A stretch of 64,000 bases of DNA, from contig MNCI01001349.1 of NCBI GenBank assembly GCA_015680685.1, forward strand, positions 74,092 through 138,091. Direction: 5' to 3'. A program made the translations under genes and the position numbers. Positions 23,101 through 35,199 of this stretch are shown here, piece after piece. Source of the DNA: Gnetum montanum (Eukaryota > Streptophyta > Gnetopsida > Gnetales > Gnetaceae). Under the pieces are notes generated by a model, which saw only the letters and a list, made by a program, of their open reading frames with translations, made no database searches and was not told where the DNA came from. Within the stretch, counting starts at the first letter, position 1; the number at the start of each line of letters is the position of its first letter.

Positions 23101-23760
23101 AAAATGGGGCCTACAAAAGAAAAAGTATTCATACGTAAGCAATGATATAATGCTAAAGGACCCAAAGTTAGTATGAGTATAAAAAGAGCATACCTGTCTA
23201 CTCTGTATACTATTCCAAGCATATTTTGAAATAGTGTATGTACACGGTATTCTAGAAAAAGTGTGTTACTACTATTGTAATGGCTGCAAGATGGAAATCC
23301 CCACACATAGGTCAAAGGATGTGTAGATCTAGGACCTTCGAGAGTGCCTCCCTCAACTATATATGATCCCTTGTCTATGTCAACAACAAAAGCTAATATG
23401 CCCCATGTTGAACCAGATAACATGGTCTCACCAATATCATGAGTCAGTTTCTCACTCAAATGAGACCATATGACAACGCTGAAATTCTACAAAATAAATG
23501 ATAAAAATGCACCAACATTTGGATGAAACCATATTACATGCATCTTGATCTGCATGTCACAACTAGGCATGTTCAGTTCCAAAGGGCCAAACCAAGATAG
23601 CACACCAAGAAGTTCAACCATGAGAAGAAAAGGTTTAAGTCCCTTGCATAGAGCTAGAACCTTAGGTAAGTAACTTAAAACATATAAAACATGTAAACTA
23701 AACAAATAAGATAAATAAATAAGTAAATAAACCTAACAAGTAAATAACATTCAATGCACA
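20101..23760 (-). pseudogene. Antisense spliced gene inside the retroelement (plant-mobile-domain-like)
   Basis: Minus-strand reading gives exon-like blocks joined by credible GT-AG introns. One intron is 23111-23193 (83 bp: donor CAG|GTATGCTC, acceptor TTTTCTTTTGTAG). Another lies in about 22735-22830, with a long U-rich acceptor TTTTTTTTCCTATAG. The exon at 22500-22730 reads HLSNVGLMDLFTTLTPNVP, then a stop in place of an Arg before VRGIKVSF. This resembles the plant mobile domain / aminotransferase-like proteins, which also occur as extra or antisense ORFs in plant Ty3/gypsy elements. Further blocks run to about 21970 (ETGMCYNWAPFLVLGLHGEI) and into a basic tail (21850-21650). Exon limits at both ends are uncertain. 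It has in-frame stops. Role unknown; silencing or integration control has been proposed for the domain family. Confidence 0.5.
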
Positions 23761-23979
23761 CACAAGAATACCCCATGAGATAGGAACATCAGTATTTGTT
23801 TGGTGTATTTGATGCTTGCTAGGGAACATTGGGTTCCGATAAACACTAGACAATAGTTTGCAAGCAACATAAAATCAATGTTCACATAAAAATATTTAAA
23901 TCATGTAGTTCTAAGAAACATAGCATCAACAAGTAGTGAGCAATCCATGATTCATGCTATTCTCAATAACTCTTCATCT

Positions 23980-24530
23980 CCCTTGCAGCTCATGCTGCGA
24001 TATGGTAGTTTACACTCTTGTGAGCTCACGCTGCAATGAAAACTACTGGCAACTCATGCTGCAATGCACACTCCTAGTAGCTCACACTACAATACACACT
24101 CCTAGTAGGTCATGCTACAATGCACATAACACGACATCACGTTGTAAACCATGCAATCATACAACTCACGTAGTAGAAGTAGTTGAGAAGTAGCCCTAGA
24201 CACCAAAAGATCACAGTTTCCTTCTAGGCACCAAAATTTTCTTTTCTCTGGGTGCTCACACCCTGCCCTTCCAAACATCAATGCCCACACTACACTGAGA
24301 CTCAATCCTGACACGCATTTATACACTCATGTTGCAGTAACACTGGATGTCCTGCATCCCTCTACACCTTTCCTTCACTACAGCTCATGCTACAGTTTAT
24401 ACTATTTGTAGCTCATGCTGTAGTTTATACTCTGGCAGCTCATGTTGCAATTCGCACTCCTTACAGCTCATGTTGCAATTCGCACTCCTTACAGCTCATG
24501 CTACAACTTGCATCCTAGCACCATGTAACC
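23980..24530. repeat. Short tandem repeats with GCTCATGCTGCAA words
   Basis: Units of about 28-29 bp (CTCATGCTGCAATGCACACTC and variants) at 23985-24130 and again at 24375-24510, separated by about 240 bases. The vocabulary matches the LTR and leader of the same element. It could be promoter-side sequence of the antisense gene. Confidence 0.65.
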
Positions 24531-25818
24531 CTACAACTTGTAACTTACACCCTGCAAACCTACAACCCTATAACTAACATTTTTAATCATGTCTCAAATA
24601 ACACACATTTATGAATGCTACAAAATGCAGTGAAGAAATGCCATTAAAATCATGGTGAAAATATCGAAACATGACTGCTAAAAATGGCTCACACTTCCCT
24701 ACCAAAAAAATGAATTTGCAAGTTTTGGCCTGCCCTAGGTCACTAGGCCATACCTGCGTCCCTACAATGTAAGCTAGGGTCCATAGGTGCCTTGAAAATA
24801 TTACTCACACTGAGGCATGTCATTACTCATGCTGAGGAGTTCACCTCATTATGCATGCTGAGACGTGCCTTGATTTTCTCACCCTGCATTGTGCCCTGGG
24901 TTACCCACATTGGGCATGCCCTAGGTCTGATCATCACGTTGCTAACCGATCCTTACGCTGCCCAAACTCAGGTCATCACATAGCAAACACAAAAAATGAT
25001 AAAACTCAAAACCCCAGCAATGTTCCTGACGCCCAAAAATTGTAGCAATGAAAAAATTGCGATACAAACCCCAAAATCTAGCAAAATATTCACTTTGAAA
25101 CAAATCAAAAATGGTAGCCCTAATGGCACATGCCCTACTCACCCTACAATATATTGACAAGGAACAAGAGTGAAAGAAAAATGTACCTACGTAGAGTCCC
25201 CTTCCATGATGAAATCTTGGGTTGGCGAAGGCATTGAAGTAGTTGCTCACTCTCCTTCGAGAACAATAAGCTAGCTTTCTTCCTCCCCTTTCATTGGCTT
25301 ATTTTTTCTTTCCCTTTCATCATCATTACTCACACTACCATTGTCACTCACGCTCACGCTACCCTGTACTATGGTCCCCACCTCACCCTATTGCCCATGC
25401 CACACACTTCCTTGTTCACACTGTAAATCCCTGTAAGTCATGCTACCCATGCTTCTTGTTGCTCACACTGCTAATCTTATAGTTCATGCCACACTATATA
25501 CTGATACCACACTCTCTAGTCATGCTCACCACTCATGCACTAACTCTTGCTAAAATAACTCATTTTTTGCACCTTTTAAATCCCTTCTTTTTTTCCTACC
25601 CTTTTTGAACCCACTGTCCAATGCACTTGCTTCATTTTATGCTTATTCTATTTTGTTTTTCATCTCTATTTCTCATTCTTGTGTTCTCTGGTTGATTTAG
25701 CCTAAAAATCAAAATAAAACAAAATGAAAAGATCGAAAATTCATGAAACCATAAAAATCACAACATTGTTGTTCACACGAAAAAAAATACCAATGGCCCG
25801 GTAAGGCCTAAAACTACC
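24531..25818. other. LTR-like low-information tract before pol
   Basis: No convincing sense gene. It holds scattered GCTCACGCTG-type words. A minus-strand stretch around 25130-25250 (FNAFANPRFHHGRG) could be a first exon of the antisense gene. The end (25730-25818) has a GGCCC...AAGGCCTAAAAC segment that also occurs after gag-pro in the 8.1-kb element (57840-57865). Confidence 0.45.
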
Positions 25819-27545
25819 ATGTGGTCTCGGTATGAAATTAACCTACCCCTATGTTCAGAAGTTTCATTAGAACATAAATTAAATGAAGCTATTTTATATT
25901 TAGCAACTCATCTTTCAAGAAAATATCGCTCACAGTGCTCCCAATTTAAATTGGAAGGAACAAGCACATGGACAATAAGAACCTCCTTTCAACATTGTCT
26001 ATTAATGGACCTCACAAGGCCATAAAAAGAATGATTAATCTTGAATCCCTAGATCTAGACTCATCTACTCATGCTAATTTTGTGGCATCCACTCAAGAAA
26101 CATCAGACTACCTTGAGGGTATGACTAAAAATTTGGACTTAGAAGCTGACAGCATCACCAAAGATCCCCTCATTGAAGTCCCCATCACTATGTCTAGTGG
26201 TGAAGTTAAAGCATTAAAACGGAGTACTCTACTAAACCCACAACCTACCAATAACATTACACAAGTTCTCAAGAACAACATCAAAACATTTGCTTGGTCA
26301 TATACCGATATGCCAGGACTAGATCCTCGAATCATCCAGCATAACATCATCCTCAATGAAAAACTTAAACCAATAAAGCAAAAATCATGAAAGGTTAAAC
26401 CTGAGGTAGCGTTGGCAGTTTGTAATGAAATCACAAAGCTCTACCAAGCTGGTTTCATCTGAACTATTGACTATGCTAATTGGGTATCCAACATTATTGT
26501 AGTCCCCAAGAAGAATGATAACATTCACATATGCATTGGCTTCCATGACCTCAACATAGCCACTATAAAGGATGACTTCCCGCTACCCAGTATCAATCAA
26601 CTTGTTGACTCAACTACTGGGAATGCATTGTTATCCTTTATGAATGGATTCTTAGGATACAACCAAATTAGGATCAACCCAAAACACCAACTCAGGATGA
26701 CCTTCATGACACCTTGGGGCACATTTTTCTATACAATGATGCCATTTGATCTCAAAAACGCAGGTGCTACATACCAACAAGCAATGACATATATATTTAG
26801 TGATTATATGCTTGATTCGCTCAACGACTATGTAGATGACATCGTAGTCAAGTCCAAAACAACTGAGCAACATGCAAAGCACCTAGACTTGATACTCAAA
26901 CGTTGTCTCAAATATGACCTTAGACTTAACCCAAAGAAATCCATCTTTGGAGTTAAAATAGGCAAAATTCTTGGCTTCATAGTCTCAAAAATAGGGATAT
27001 GAGTAGACCCTGATAAGGTTAAAGCAATAACTAGCATACAACTACCTAAGAACCTTACCGAACTAGGTGGCCTACAAGGTAGACTACAATTCATTAGACT
27101 TTTTATTGCAAAATTGAAGGACAAGTTGAAAACCATGCAGCATTTGCTGTGAAAGAATGTCCATTTTCAATGGGCTCAATAATGCCAAGAAGCCTTTGAG
27201 AACATAAAAATGGAACTAGCTCAATTGCTAATAGTTCACCCCCCGCAAAGCAATAAACCTTTTTACATCTACCTCGCTACATCTGACTCATCCATTGCAT
27301 CCATGCTTTCCCAAAAATAGGAAGATGGAGCCAAGATCCCCATTTACTATTTAAGACATGCCTTATTTGCCTACAAAAAATGATACAATGATGTGGAGAG
27401 ATCATGTCTTGCCCTGTTCTTTTCCTTAAAAAAGTGACGACATTACCTATTTTGCAATCAAGTCAATATCATTTGCAAAGATAATGTGCTTTGAGCTATC
27501 ACTAATAACATCTATGAATCAAGTAGGATAGCTAGATGAAAGGCG
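25819..27545 (+). pseudogene. Reverse transcriptase and RNase H of the giant element
   Basis: Frame 3 is held throughout. After an N-terminal linker (25968-26390) the RT fingers follow. The palm contains LSFMNGFLGYNQIRI (26628), PWGTFFYTMMPFDLKNAGAT and the catalytic YVDDIVVKSK (YVDD at 26829-26840). IFGVKIGKILGFIVS and a stop where Arg or Gly is usual (27000) come next, then VDPDKVKAITS and the RNase H region. The YVDDIVVKSK form and thumb sequence are Tat/Ogre-like. Stops at 26388, 26460 and 27000 are TGA at Arg-type positions. RT copies the element RNA in the cytoplasmic particle. Confidence 0.85.
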
Positions 27546-28310
27546 ATGATTGCAAAATTTGACCTACGCTATGTAACTCAATCCTCCACTAAGGGTTCAG
27601 CGGTAGTCAATCAATTGACCACCTCACCAACACAAGATCAAGCGACAATCAGCCCCAAATTCCTTGATGAAAATGTTAATAGCATAGACATAGTGTCTGA
27701 TAACTACGACGTAATCTTATACTTCGATGGAGCATCTACCTCCCAAGGAGGAAGTACCGCAACCATCATAATGTATCCCTTTTGAGAAATTTGACCGTTT
27801 GCCTATCGACTAACATTCCCTTGCACCAACAATGTGGCAGTGTACGAAGGTCTTCTTAGAGGTCTTATGGCAGCACTAACTTCGGGAATCACACGTCTTG
27901 TAATCTGAGGTGACTCACAGTTAGTAATCAATCAAGTCACAGAGGTTTACACATGCAAGGCCTCTCATTTGCAATCATACTATGACCTGACTAAGTATTT
28001 TCTAGAACAATTGACCAATGTAGATGTGCAACACATTCCTAGAAATAAAAATACCATTTCCGATGCACTTGCTACACTAGCCTTAAACATGACACCTAAG
28101 ATGTTCCATACGTTACCTAGTTCCATAACAAATTGTACCAAACTTGTAATAGACGCTCTCAATGAAATACCCATAGCATCCATTAGTACTACACAAGTGA
28201 TAGAATGGTATGATGACATAAAAGAGTACCTTATACAAGGTGAACCGCCACAACATCTGACGAGTGCTCAAAAGACGCAGTGCGAAAACGCTCTTAGCAA
28301 TACGCATTAA
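27546..28310 (+). pseudogene. Second (archaeal-type) RNase H domain
   Basis: Same frame as RT. YFDGASTSQGGSTA at about 27720-27761 has the first catalytic Asp at 27726. A VAVYEGLLRGLMAAL-like helix follows (about 27835-27875), then GDSQLVINQV (27910-27940) with the DS pair, and QHIPRNKNTISDALATLAL (28029-28085) with the final Asp. A second RNase H between the first one and integrase is the known mark of Tat-lineage elements. There is one TGA (27783) and one TGA at 27907. It is followed by a frameshift at 28310-28322 before integrase. Confidence 0.82.
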
Positions 28311-29443
28311 TAGGAGACACCTTGTGTCACAAATCCTATGATGGAATTCTATTAGTGTGCGTTAGTAGCATTGATGGCCAAACAATCATGGAAGAAGTTC
28401 ATGAAGGACTTTGTGGAGGGCATATAGCACCTAAAGCAATGGCAATGAAAATTAGATGTTTGGGCTATTATTGGCCACACATGGAGTACGATGGCTTCTC
28501 TAGGATCAGAAAATGTAACATTTTCCGAAGGCACGGTAACCTAATACATGTACCACCTAATGAGTTGAATACTGCTCAAATTACATTGCCATTCCAAAGA
28601 TGGGAATTAGACATCATTAGGTCGATAACACCACCATCTGCAGTAGGACATAGCTTCATCATCACCATGACTGAATATTTCACAAAATGGGTATAAGCTA
28701 TTCCCCTTAGGAAAACCACATCAAAACATATTTGTAATTTCATATTAGAACACATCATGACTCGCTTTGGCACCCCAATGACTATAGTTACTGATAATGG
28801 ACCGCAGTTCAGCAGTATGGATACTAAAAGCTTCTGTGAAAGCTTGGGTATTAAATAATCATTTTCATCACCATACTACCCACAGAGAAATGGTCAAGTA
28901 GATTCTACAAATAAAATGATCATCATGGTGCTCAAAAAGATGTTGAATCAAAGCAAGAGATGATGGCACAAGCAATTAATCTATGCATTATGGGCATACC
29001 GAACAACACATCAAACATCGACAGGTAAGACACCATATAGCCTTGTATACGGATCTAAAGTTGTGTTACCTTTGGAGTCACAAGTTCCCTCATTGCAGAT
29101 AACACTCTCTAGCCTCATTGATAAAGGTCAAAACAACGAGTTACGTGTTATTGACCTTGACTCAGTGGATGAAGAAAGGGCATGAACACTTGATCAAATC
29201 AAATGGTATCAGAGACAACAATGGTGACATCATCAACACAATCCACATAAGTGTCCAATCAAGGAAGGTGACCTAGTTCTCAAGGCAGTCCGTGAACACT
29301 CAAACAAATTCTCAGCTAACTGGGAAGGACCTTACTTCGTCACCAAAGCATATGATAATGGGGCATTCAAGCTCGATGACATGGACGGAAATGAGTTTTC
29401 CAATCGTATAAATCATATGTATCTAAAACCATTCTACGTTTGA
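28311..29443 (+). pseudogene. Integrase of the giant element
   Basis: Frame 2. The N-terminal zinc region keeps the His pair (HEGLCGGHIAPKAM), but the second Cys of the C-x-x-C reads Phe (RKCNIFRRHGN). The core has WELDII (first Asp, about 28605), VTDNGPQF (second Asp, about 28790) and NGQVDSTNKM, where the catalytic Glu is replaced by Asp. Then come RTTHQTSTGKTPYSLVYG and a GPYFVTKAYDNGAFKL tail ending at TGA 29441. In-frame stops lie at 28696, 28856, 28961 and others. With these losses it cannot integrate DNA. Confidence 0.83.
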
Positions 29444-30899
29444 TAAGCTCAAGGTACATTTTGGTCCTTGCATCACAACCTAAAACTAATACCACAGAAC
29501 AGTCTTGGAGCTATGACTTAAAACTAGCATCATAGAACGTCTTGCCACCATGACAGTAAACTGACACCACAAAATACTATCCCACGTGACACTAAACTAC
29601 CATACTTGTCCACCAGAGTCCACTAAGACTATAAATGGCCTTGCCTCTTCATAGTCTGTCATGCCTCTAAACTAGCATTGCACCGTCTACTACGACGATA
29701 AACTAGCAACATCCAAAGGACTATGATGTGAAACTAATCCACAATAGTCTGCTAAGACTATAAACTAGCAACATCATCAACAACATAGCGTCATTTAAAA
29801 AGACATGCTGTTGTAGTCAGTTGTATGTGCTCACCAAAAAAAAACCTGCTGCATGATCTATCACATAGACCTTGATGAAACTGATGTTGTTCAAGATTTT
29901 GTTCTCCTTGAAGCTCCACATGATGGCTCCATTCCATTGGCTACATTCAAGTTTAAATTGTTTACTTAACTGAATCATTTGTGGCTTTCTTGTCCCCTTG
30001 AAGTTCTGTTTGTAGGATGACACACTTGAGGCCTTTGTGCATAGATGCACTTCATCATGACGATGGGGTATCACATTCTTCCTGACGCACGTAACTAGGT
30101 TAATCGAGTCATTCATAAGTACATCTCCAACTCTTAATACATCCCCTATTTCCCCATCATGTCCCAATTATCGTATTTAATTACATCCCCTATACACATT
30201 CTACTCCTCCAAAGCTCTTGATACATTGTTGCACATTGCAATCCTCTAAGTAGTTGCAACACAAAACATAGTACATGATACATAACAAAAAATGCAAGCA
30301 CTCAAACACAAGTAAGGCACAAAAGGTAGGCTCTTTCAAAAATACCAAAAAGAAAAATAAAAATAAAAGAAAAAGAAAGATGAAACAAAACAAGAACAAA
30401 AAAGAAGAAGAAACAAAAAAGAAGAAAAAGAGAACAAAAAGGTCAAAGAGAAAAATGAACAGAAAAGGTCTTCAAGACCCCATTGACATCATAGACTAAA
30501 GACCATTGGCTCTTCTCATACAAGCCCCGAGCGAGAAGGCAATTATCTTGGAAAAATACTCGTGTCTCAAATGGTCATGTTGCACATCATTGTGTGGCTT
30601 TGGTTGTCTCAAATTGATAAGGACTGAAAACTGGCTCGTTCACATGAGAGCATTCCACAATTTCTCCCACAATTCCAACAGCAATTATCACCCTTGATCA
30701 ATTCCTGACTTCTCCCGATTACAATCCCTTGCATCTTGAACCACATTCCCTCAATCCCATGTACTTTTGAAAATAGTGCAATGACACCCAACTAGGGATC
30801 AATGGACGATGTTTGGTGCCAGGTCAATCATGGTGTTTTATACTTCTTTGTCGACACCTCTCAAGTAGATTCCTCAAAACATCAACAAACAGGAGCCAA
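29444..30899 (+). other. 3' non-coding region with iterons, A/G tract and polypurine tract
   Basis: 29490-29790 has about eight degenerate copies of TGACNNTAAACTRGCA. 29980-30140 matches the 8.1-kb element at 58570-58700. 30330-30470 is almost pure A and G. The likely polypurine tract AGGAGCCAAG ends at 30900, directly before the 3' LTR. Confidence 0.7.
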
Positions 30900-31672
30900 G
30901 GAAACACCAAAAAATTTCAGCTCAACACTTTGAAATGAGAACAATTCAGAGCCTCTTCAGTTTTGGGAGGTAAAAATATAATTAAGGCATGAAACTCACA
31001 CTCAACTAGTCAAACTAGCTTGCCCACACCCAACTTGTTTAAGCAAGCTTACTCATGTTATCAAGCTAGCTTGCCCTCAATGTGTCCAATGCTTTAGAGC
31101 TTCTAAATCAAGTCAAAATGGTCCTAATTTGAATGGGAAAGGCCCCCATGGGGCCCACTAATAATCCCTCCAAGCTTCAACACCCAGAACCCATGATTTG
31201 AAGTCAGAATCGCATGAATCTTGCCACTCACGATGAGGTCACGCTGCCCAACATGAGTACAGTGTGAGTATAGCTTGACCAACTTTTGGAACCCTGAAAC
31301 CAAGTACAAACAATCTAAATTCTAGCATGCGGACTCCCCTCAATTTTCACTAATGTTCATTGTAGCTCCTGGCCTTTGAAACCTCAAAAATTAAGCTAAA
31401 AATCACATGATTTATTTACTCACACCTAGGTTACGTTGGGGTAACACTGGGTCATGCTGATAGCATGAGCCCAACGTGACCAAATAAAAATAGGTTAAAT
31501 CAAGAAGTCCCAAGCATAATTTCTAGCATCAACTCAATCCCCAAGGACATGCAACAGTTCTACTTGTTCACAGGCTCTAGAAAATCAAAATTTAGGCATG
31601 AAACATGGCATTCTAGCTTGGAAACGCTGAGGTCACACTATGGCCATGCTAAGGTCACACTGGCAACATGAT
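30900..31672 (+). repeat. 3' LTR of the giant element, truncated
   Basis: Matches 13004-13770. The expected first T has changed to G (GGAAACACC). The match ends abruptly in GGTCACACTGGCAACATGAT, and the other 1.1 kb of the LTR is missing. Sequence of another element begins here, so a deletion joins the two. Confidence 0.85.
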
Positions 31673-31943
31673 AAGTAGGAAAATATAGGGATATCATACA
31701 AAGAAATTTTTAGGATCATGCCATGCTAAATCATTAGGGAAATAAAAACAAGCACACTATTCATTTTTCGAAAATGCTAACATGGCATCTTCTCATAGGG
31801 AAGCATCTTCACCATTCATAGGTGGAACCAATTAAAGATAGGAGGTCCAAAAAATGTCCCAATAGCTTCATGTTGTTTACACCTCATCTAAATCCTTACA
31901 CTTCATATTTCACCTTCATCTTACATTAGGATAATCATTTGCG

Positions 31944-34010
31944 ATGGAGAAATATGGAAGGCAACATTATGTTATCCCCTGATCAATCTATTCCTACCAT
32001 GTTGATGAACAATGTCATCATGCTAGGAATTACTACACTGAATGCAAAGTATGAGGTCTAAGACCACATCTACAAGGATTATCATTTCACTGATGCCTAG
32101 CACAAGAAGGATTGGTAGATGGAAGCATGGTAGGAGGCTTTTAAAGGCAAGATGGTCCCAACCTAGTTATTCTTATAGAAGCACAAAAAAGGCAAGGACT
32201 TCTTTTTGAGCCAATTCCAATACATGAGCTCTCCCCCTTTCTTTGATGGGGAGACCCTTACCCAAAGGTTGCAATCAATTATGGACAACCTAGGTGGGGA
32301 AAAGAATGGTTCTAAAGACCAAGGGGTCTCAAAAGATAACAACCACAACCATTCATCTAAAAGAAAGGATAATGACAAGCATAAAGAATAAGATAAATAA
32401 AATGATTTGGGTAGGGATCAAAGAAGAGCTATCAAGCATAGTTCTAGTGTTGATTCTCCTTCTTCGTCATCCTCATCATCTTCCTCCTTCAACTCTAACA
32501 AGAGGAGCATAGGCAAAGATAGAAGAAAGAATATTCATGATCAAGATGGAGATAAATAGTGGGATAGGGATGAATGAAAATCTCACCAGGATGATCACAA
32601 ATAGGGGAAAGGATAGCAATAAAGGAAGGACCATCATTGAGAAAGAAGGCATAGCAGGACTTATCATAGGCATCATAGCCATGACAAGAGCCACCAAGAT
32701 TTTTATGACTATGATGAGCCTCTATTAGCTACCAAAAATATGTTGAACATTTCAGAGGTAGTTACAATCCCAACCATGCACTTGGAAAAATAATCAAATC
32801 AAGAGGTTGGATTTGAAAAATATCCCCAGGTTTGAAAGGGGATATAACTCAAATCCATAGAATCATCTACAAGCCTTTCATGATGCATATGCCTTATAAA
32901 ACATTAAAAATGAATGGAAAAAGCTAAAACTATTCATAAGGATACTCATTAAAAAAGTTAAAAGCTGGTACTAGCCCTTAGAACTAGAATTTATTCATCA
33001 ATGGTATAAGATGCTAGAGCTTTTCAATGACAAGTACCAAAACTACTTAAGAGTTTCTAAATTGTAAAGATAGGCCCAAGGATAGAAACAAGGTAATTAT
33101 AAATCTTTGAATGTAGCCTTGGGCATGTACTATTCTCTTTTACACTAATGCCTTGGCCATAGATACTCCCAATAGGACTAGTTGCACCATATCATAGATG
33201 GTCTTAGGAATGAAATGAGGAAGACTCTTGGGATCTATGCCCAAGGGAGACTTTCTAAGCTAAGGGTCCATCAAATTAAAAGGCTAATTAATCAAGCAGA
33301 CAAAGAATAAGGTGAACTCAAAAAATGTGACAGTGCAGAGGAGTAAAATAGGGATCCCTCCATTCACAAAATGAAAGTGCATTTCTATGATAAGGAGGAG
33401 GCACTGCTTAATGAAGTGGTACAAAGGAAAATCATGCCAATACAAAAACCTATCACTAAAATATTAGCTAAGGTAAATAACATGTGGGACTACTAGGATG
33501 AGAAGTTCCAAATAGCTCTAAAGATTGCAATGGAATGAAGAGACCAAGGGGGTAGTGGTCAGGAAAGAATAAAGAAAAAGGATACGAATAGAGATATCAA
33601 AGGAATAAGGATAAAGCTACAATATTAGAGGAAGTGGTAGATTCTAAAAAAAATGATGATGGTTGTGACATTTACTAATAGTACATCCTAAGGGATGTTG
33701 TCAAGTGTTGTCACACCTACAAGAATCTGGGGTGTATGCTTTAAATCCTAGACTGGCAAAATGACAAGCACCTAGATGATTACCTTATCCACAAGGCAAC
33801 TACAAGCAAAAATTCCACCAATAAGCATATTATCCAAGTGGAGTGCAACCTCAACCTTAGGAGTAGTATTAGTAGTGGTAACACCCATAGTCATGGGGGA
33901 TGCCACCACCATGACAACAATATCCTTATCAGCAACCTAATCCCTATGACTACTATGTTTAGTAGCCTATATTCCTGCATGACTCCTCTACTACCCTTTT
34001 GAAAACTACA
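31944..34010 (+). pseudogene. Degenerate gag region of the second element
   Basis: Coding traces only. ATG 31944 opens with MEKYGRQHYVIP before a TGA. 32290-32740 is rich in Lys, Asn and Ser. 33160-33550 reads a capsid-like helical stretch with CDSAEE...KMKVHFYDKEEALLNEVV. 33780-33990 is rich in Gln, Pro and Tyr, with many TAG codons where CAG is likely. I infer gag from position before RT and this composition; no zinc knuckle survives. Confidence 0.5.
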
Positions 34011-34027
34011 AAGAACATTTTCCAATT

Positions 34028-34050
34028 GGGGGGGGGGGGGGGGGGGGGGG
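34028..34050 (+). repeat. G homopolymer, 23 bases
   Basis: Twenty-three uninterrupted G followed by TGTGTGTTT. It could fold as a G-quadruplex, or it could be a length error of the sequencing method. Confidence 0.95.
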
Positions 34051-35199
34051 TGTGTGTTTCCTTTTGCATTCTATCCTCCTCAACACCCATTAACTCCTAC
34101 ACCATAACTAACAACACCTTTGCTACCTGCTTCATCTATGCAAGGCAAAATTCTTATGTAGCCACTACAAAGAAATTTTGTGAGGGAAATGAACCTATAA
34201 CCAAATATCCATCTGAGTGGTCTTGAACCCAAGCCTCATAAGAGGCCATTCTTCAAAACTAGCAAACCCACAAAGCTCTCACAAACACCTATGACTACCA
34301 ACCCTACCACATCTACATCTAAAAGTCATACCAAGCTATCTTCAAACTATAAATCTAAATCCATACTATCATGTTAACCCATGTGGTCATAGATTGGATT
34401 AAGGTTGGTCACCTTTCCAGAAAGTGATCTGATCCTAGGAGTTTTCTTATTTACTTATAGATTATAGAAAGTGAGCCATGTAAGGCTTCTTTGGGTTCAA
34501 GTTTCAAAGTCAACTTGATTTTGTAAGAAATGTACAAGGCTTAGAACCTACCTCATTTAAAAAAGAGCAACATCAAATTAGAGCTAATAAATTAGTCCAT
34601 TGCTATTCCTTTGTGGATAGTGAAGGACATTGTGATCATTGTTTATGAATGATCCTATCCTACTAATTTCCTAGTCATTCATGTGAGGAATTGTAAGGGG
34701 GATTTCCTATCATTATGAAAAGGACATGGTTAAGCACAATCAATGCTAAAATGGGGATTCAAGACCTTTTCTTAAAAATTTCCCAAGGAAAATGAATTTG
34801 GAAAAGTTGAGAAGAGGAGAGTTCCATGCATCACATATAGTGACATAGGGTGCCATTGCATGTAGAGATTATGAACCATCAAAGAGACATCACTTCATGC
34901 ATGTAATCAGTGTGCTGAAATAATAGTGATTCAAAGATGTTTGTATGTAGCAGCTACAAGCAAAGAATGTAGACAATGGCTGATAACTAATGATCAAATT
35001 GAATTTAAAATGTGCAAAACTAGCTAAGAGCCTTACTACTAACTATGTGGAAAGCATGGACAAAATGAACTCTATCTCTGAGTCTTTAATGTGTAAAGAG
35101 AAATGGATTGGGGAGAGTTGAAGATCCTAGATAACTTTAAGCAAGAACCCCTTCAATTAAAGGTTCTATCAGTAGGCATAATATATTCTTTTCTCAATA
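34051..35199 (+). other. Decayed region before RT of the second element
   Basis: The protease would be expected here, but I see no D-T/S-G motif. Coding traces include VVIDWIKVGHLS (about 34380) and LITNDQIEFKMCK (34978-35020), with stops every 10-30 codons. Confidence 0.4.

Larger units (their letters stand above)
13004..31672 (+). mobile_element. Giant Ty3/gypsy LTR retrotransposon, Tat/Ogre-like, 3' LTR truncated
   Basis: The order is 5' LTR, PBS, leader, gag, protease, antisense gene, RT, RNase H, second RNase H, integrase, 3' region, partial 3' LTR. The internal part is about 16 kb, and a full element would be near 20 kb, a size known for Ogre/Tat elements. The gag knuckle (C/Y-x-x-H...GH-x-x-x-C), RT motif YVDDIVVKSK and a second RNase H starting YFDGAS are Tat-clade marks. 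Every gene has stops. The 3' LTR is cut after about 770 bases, so no target duplication can be tested. Confidence 0.87.

Noticed and set aside
23954-24577. Cys/His-rich frames resembling zinc-binding proteins
   Set aside because: They arise from CATGCTGC-type short repeats in several frames at once.
30275-30499. Lys-rich 74-codon frame and its Phe/Leu-rich complement
   Set aside because: Low-complexity A/G tract in a retroelement 3' region.
31673-31940. 5' LTR of the second element starting TGATAAGTAGG
   Set aside because: Only TGATAA is shared with the 3' LTR; the following bases do not match.
34028-34050. Telomere-like repeat
   Set aside because: Pure G, without the plant TTTAGGG unit.
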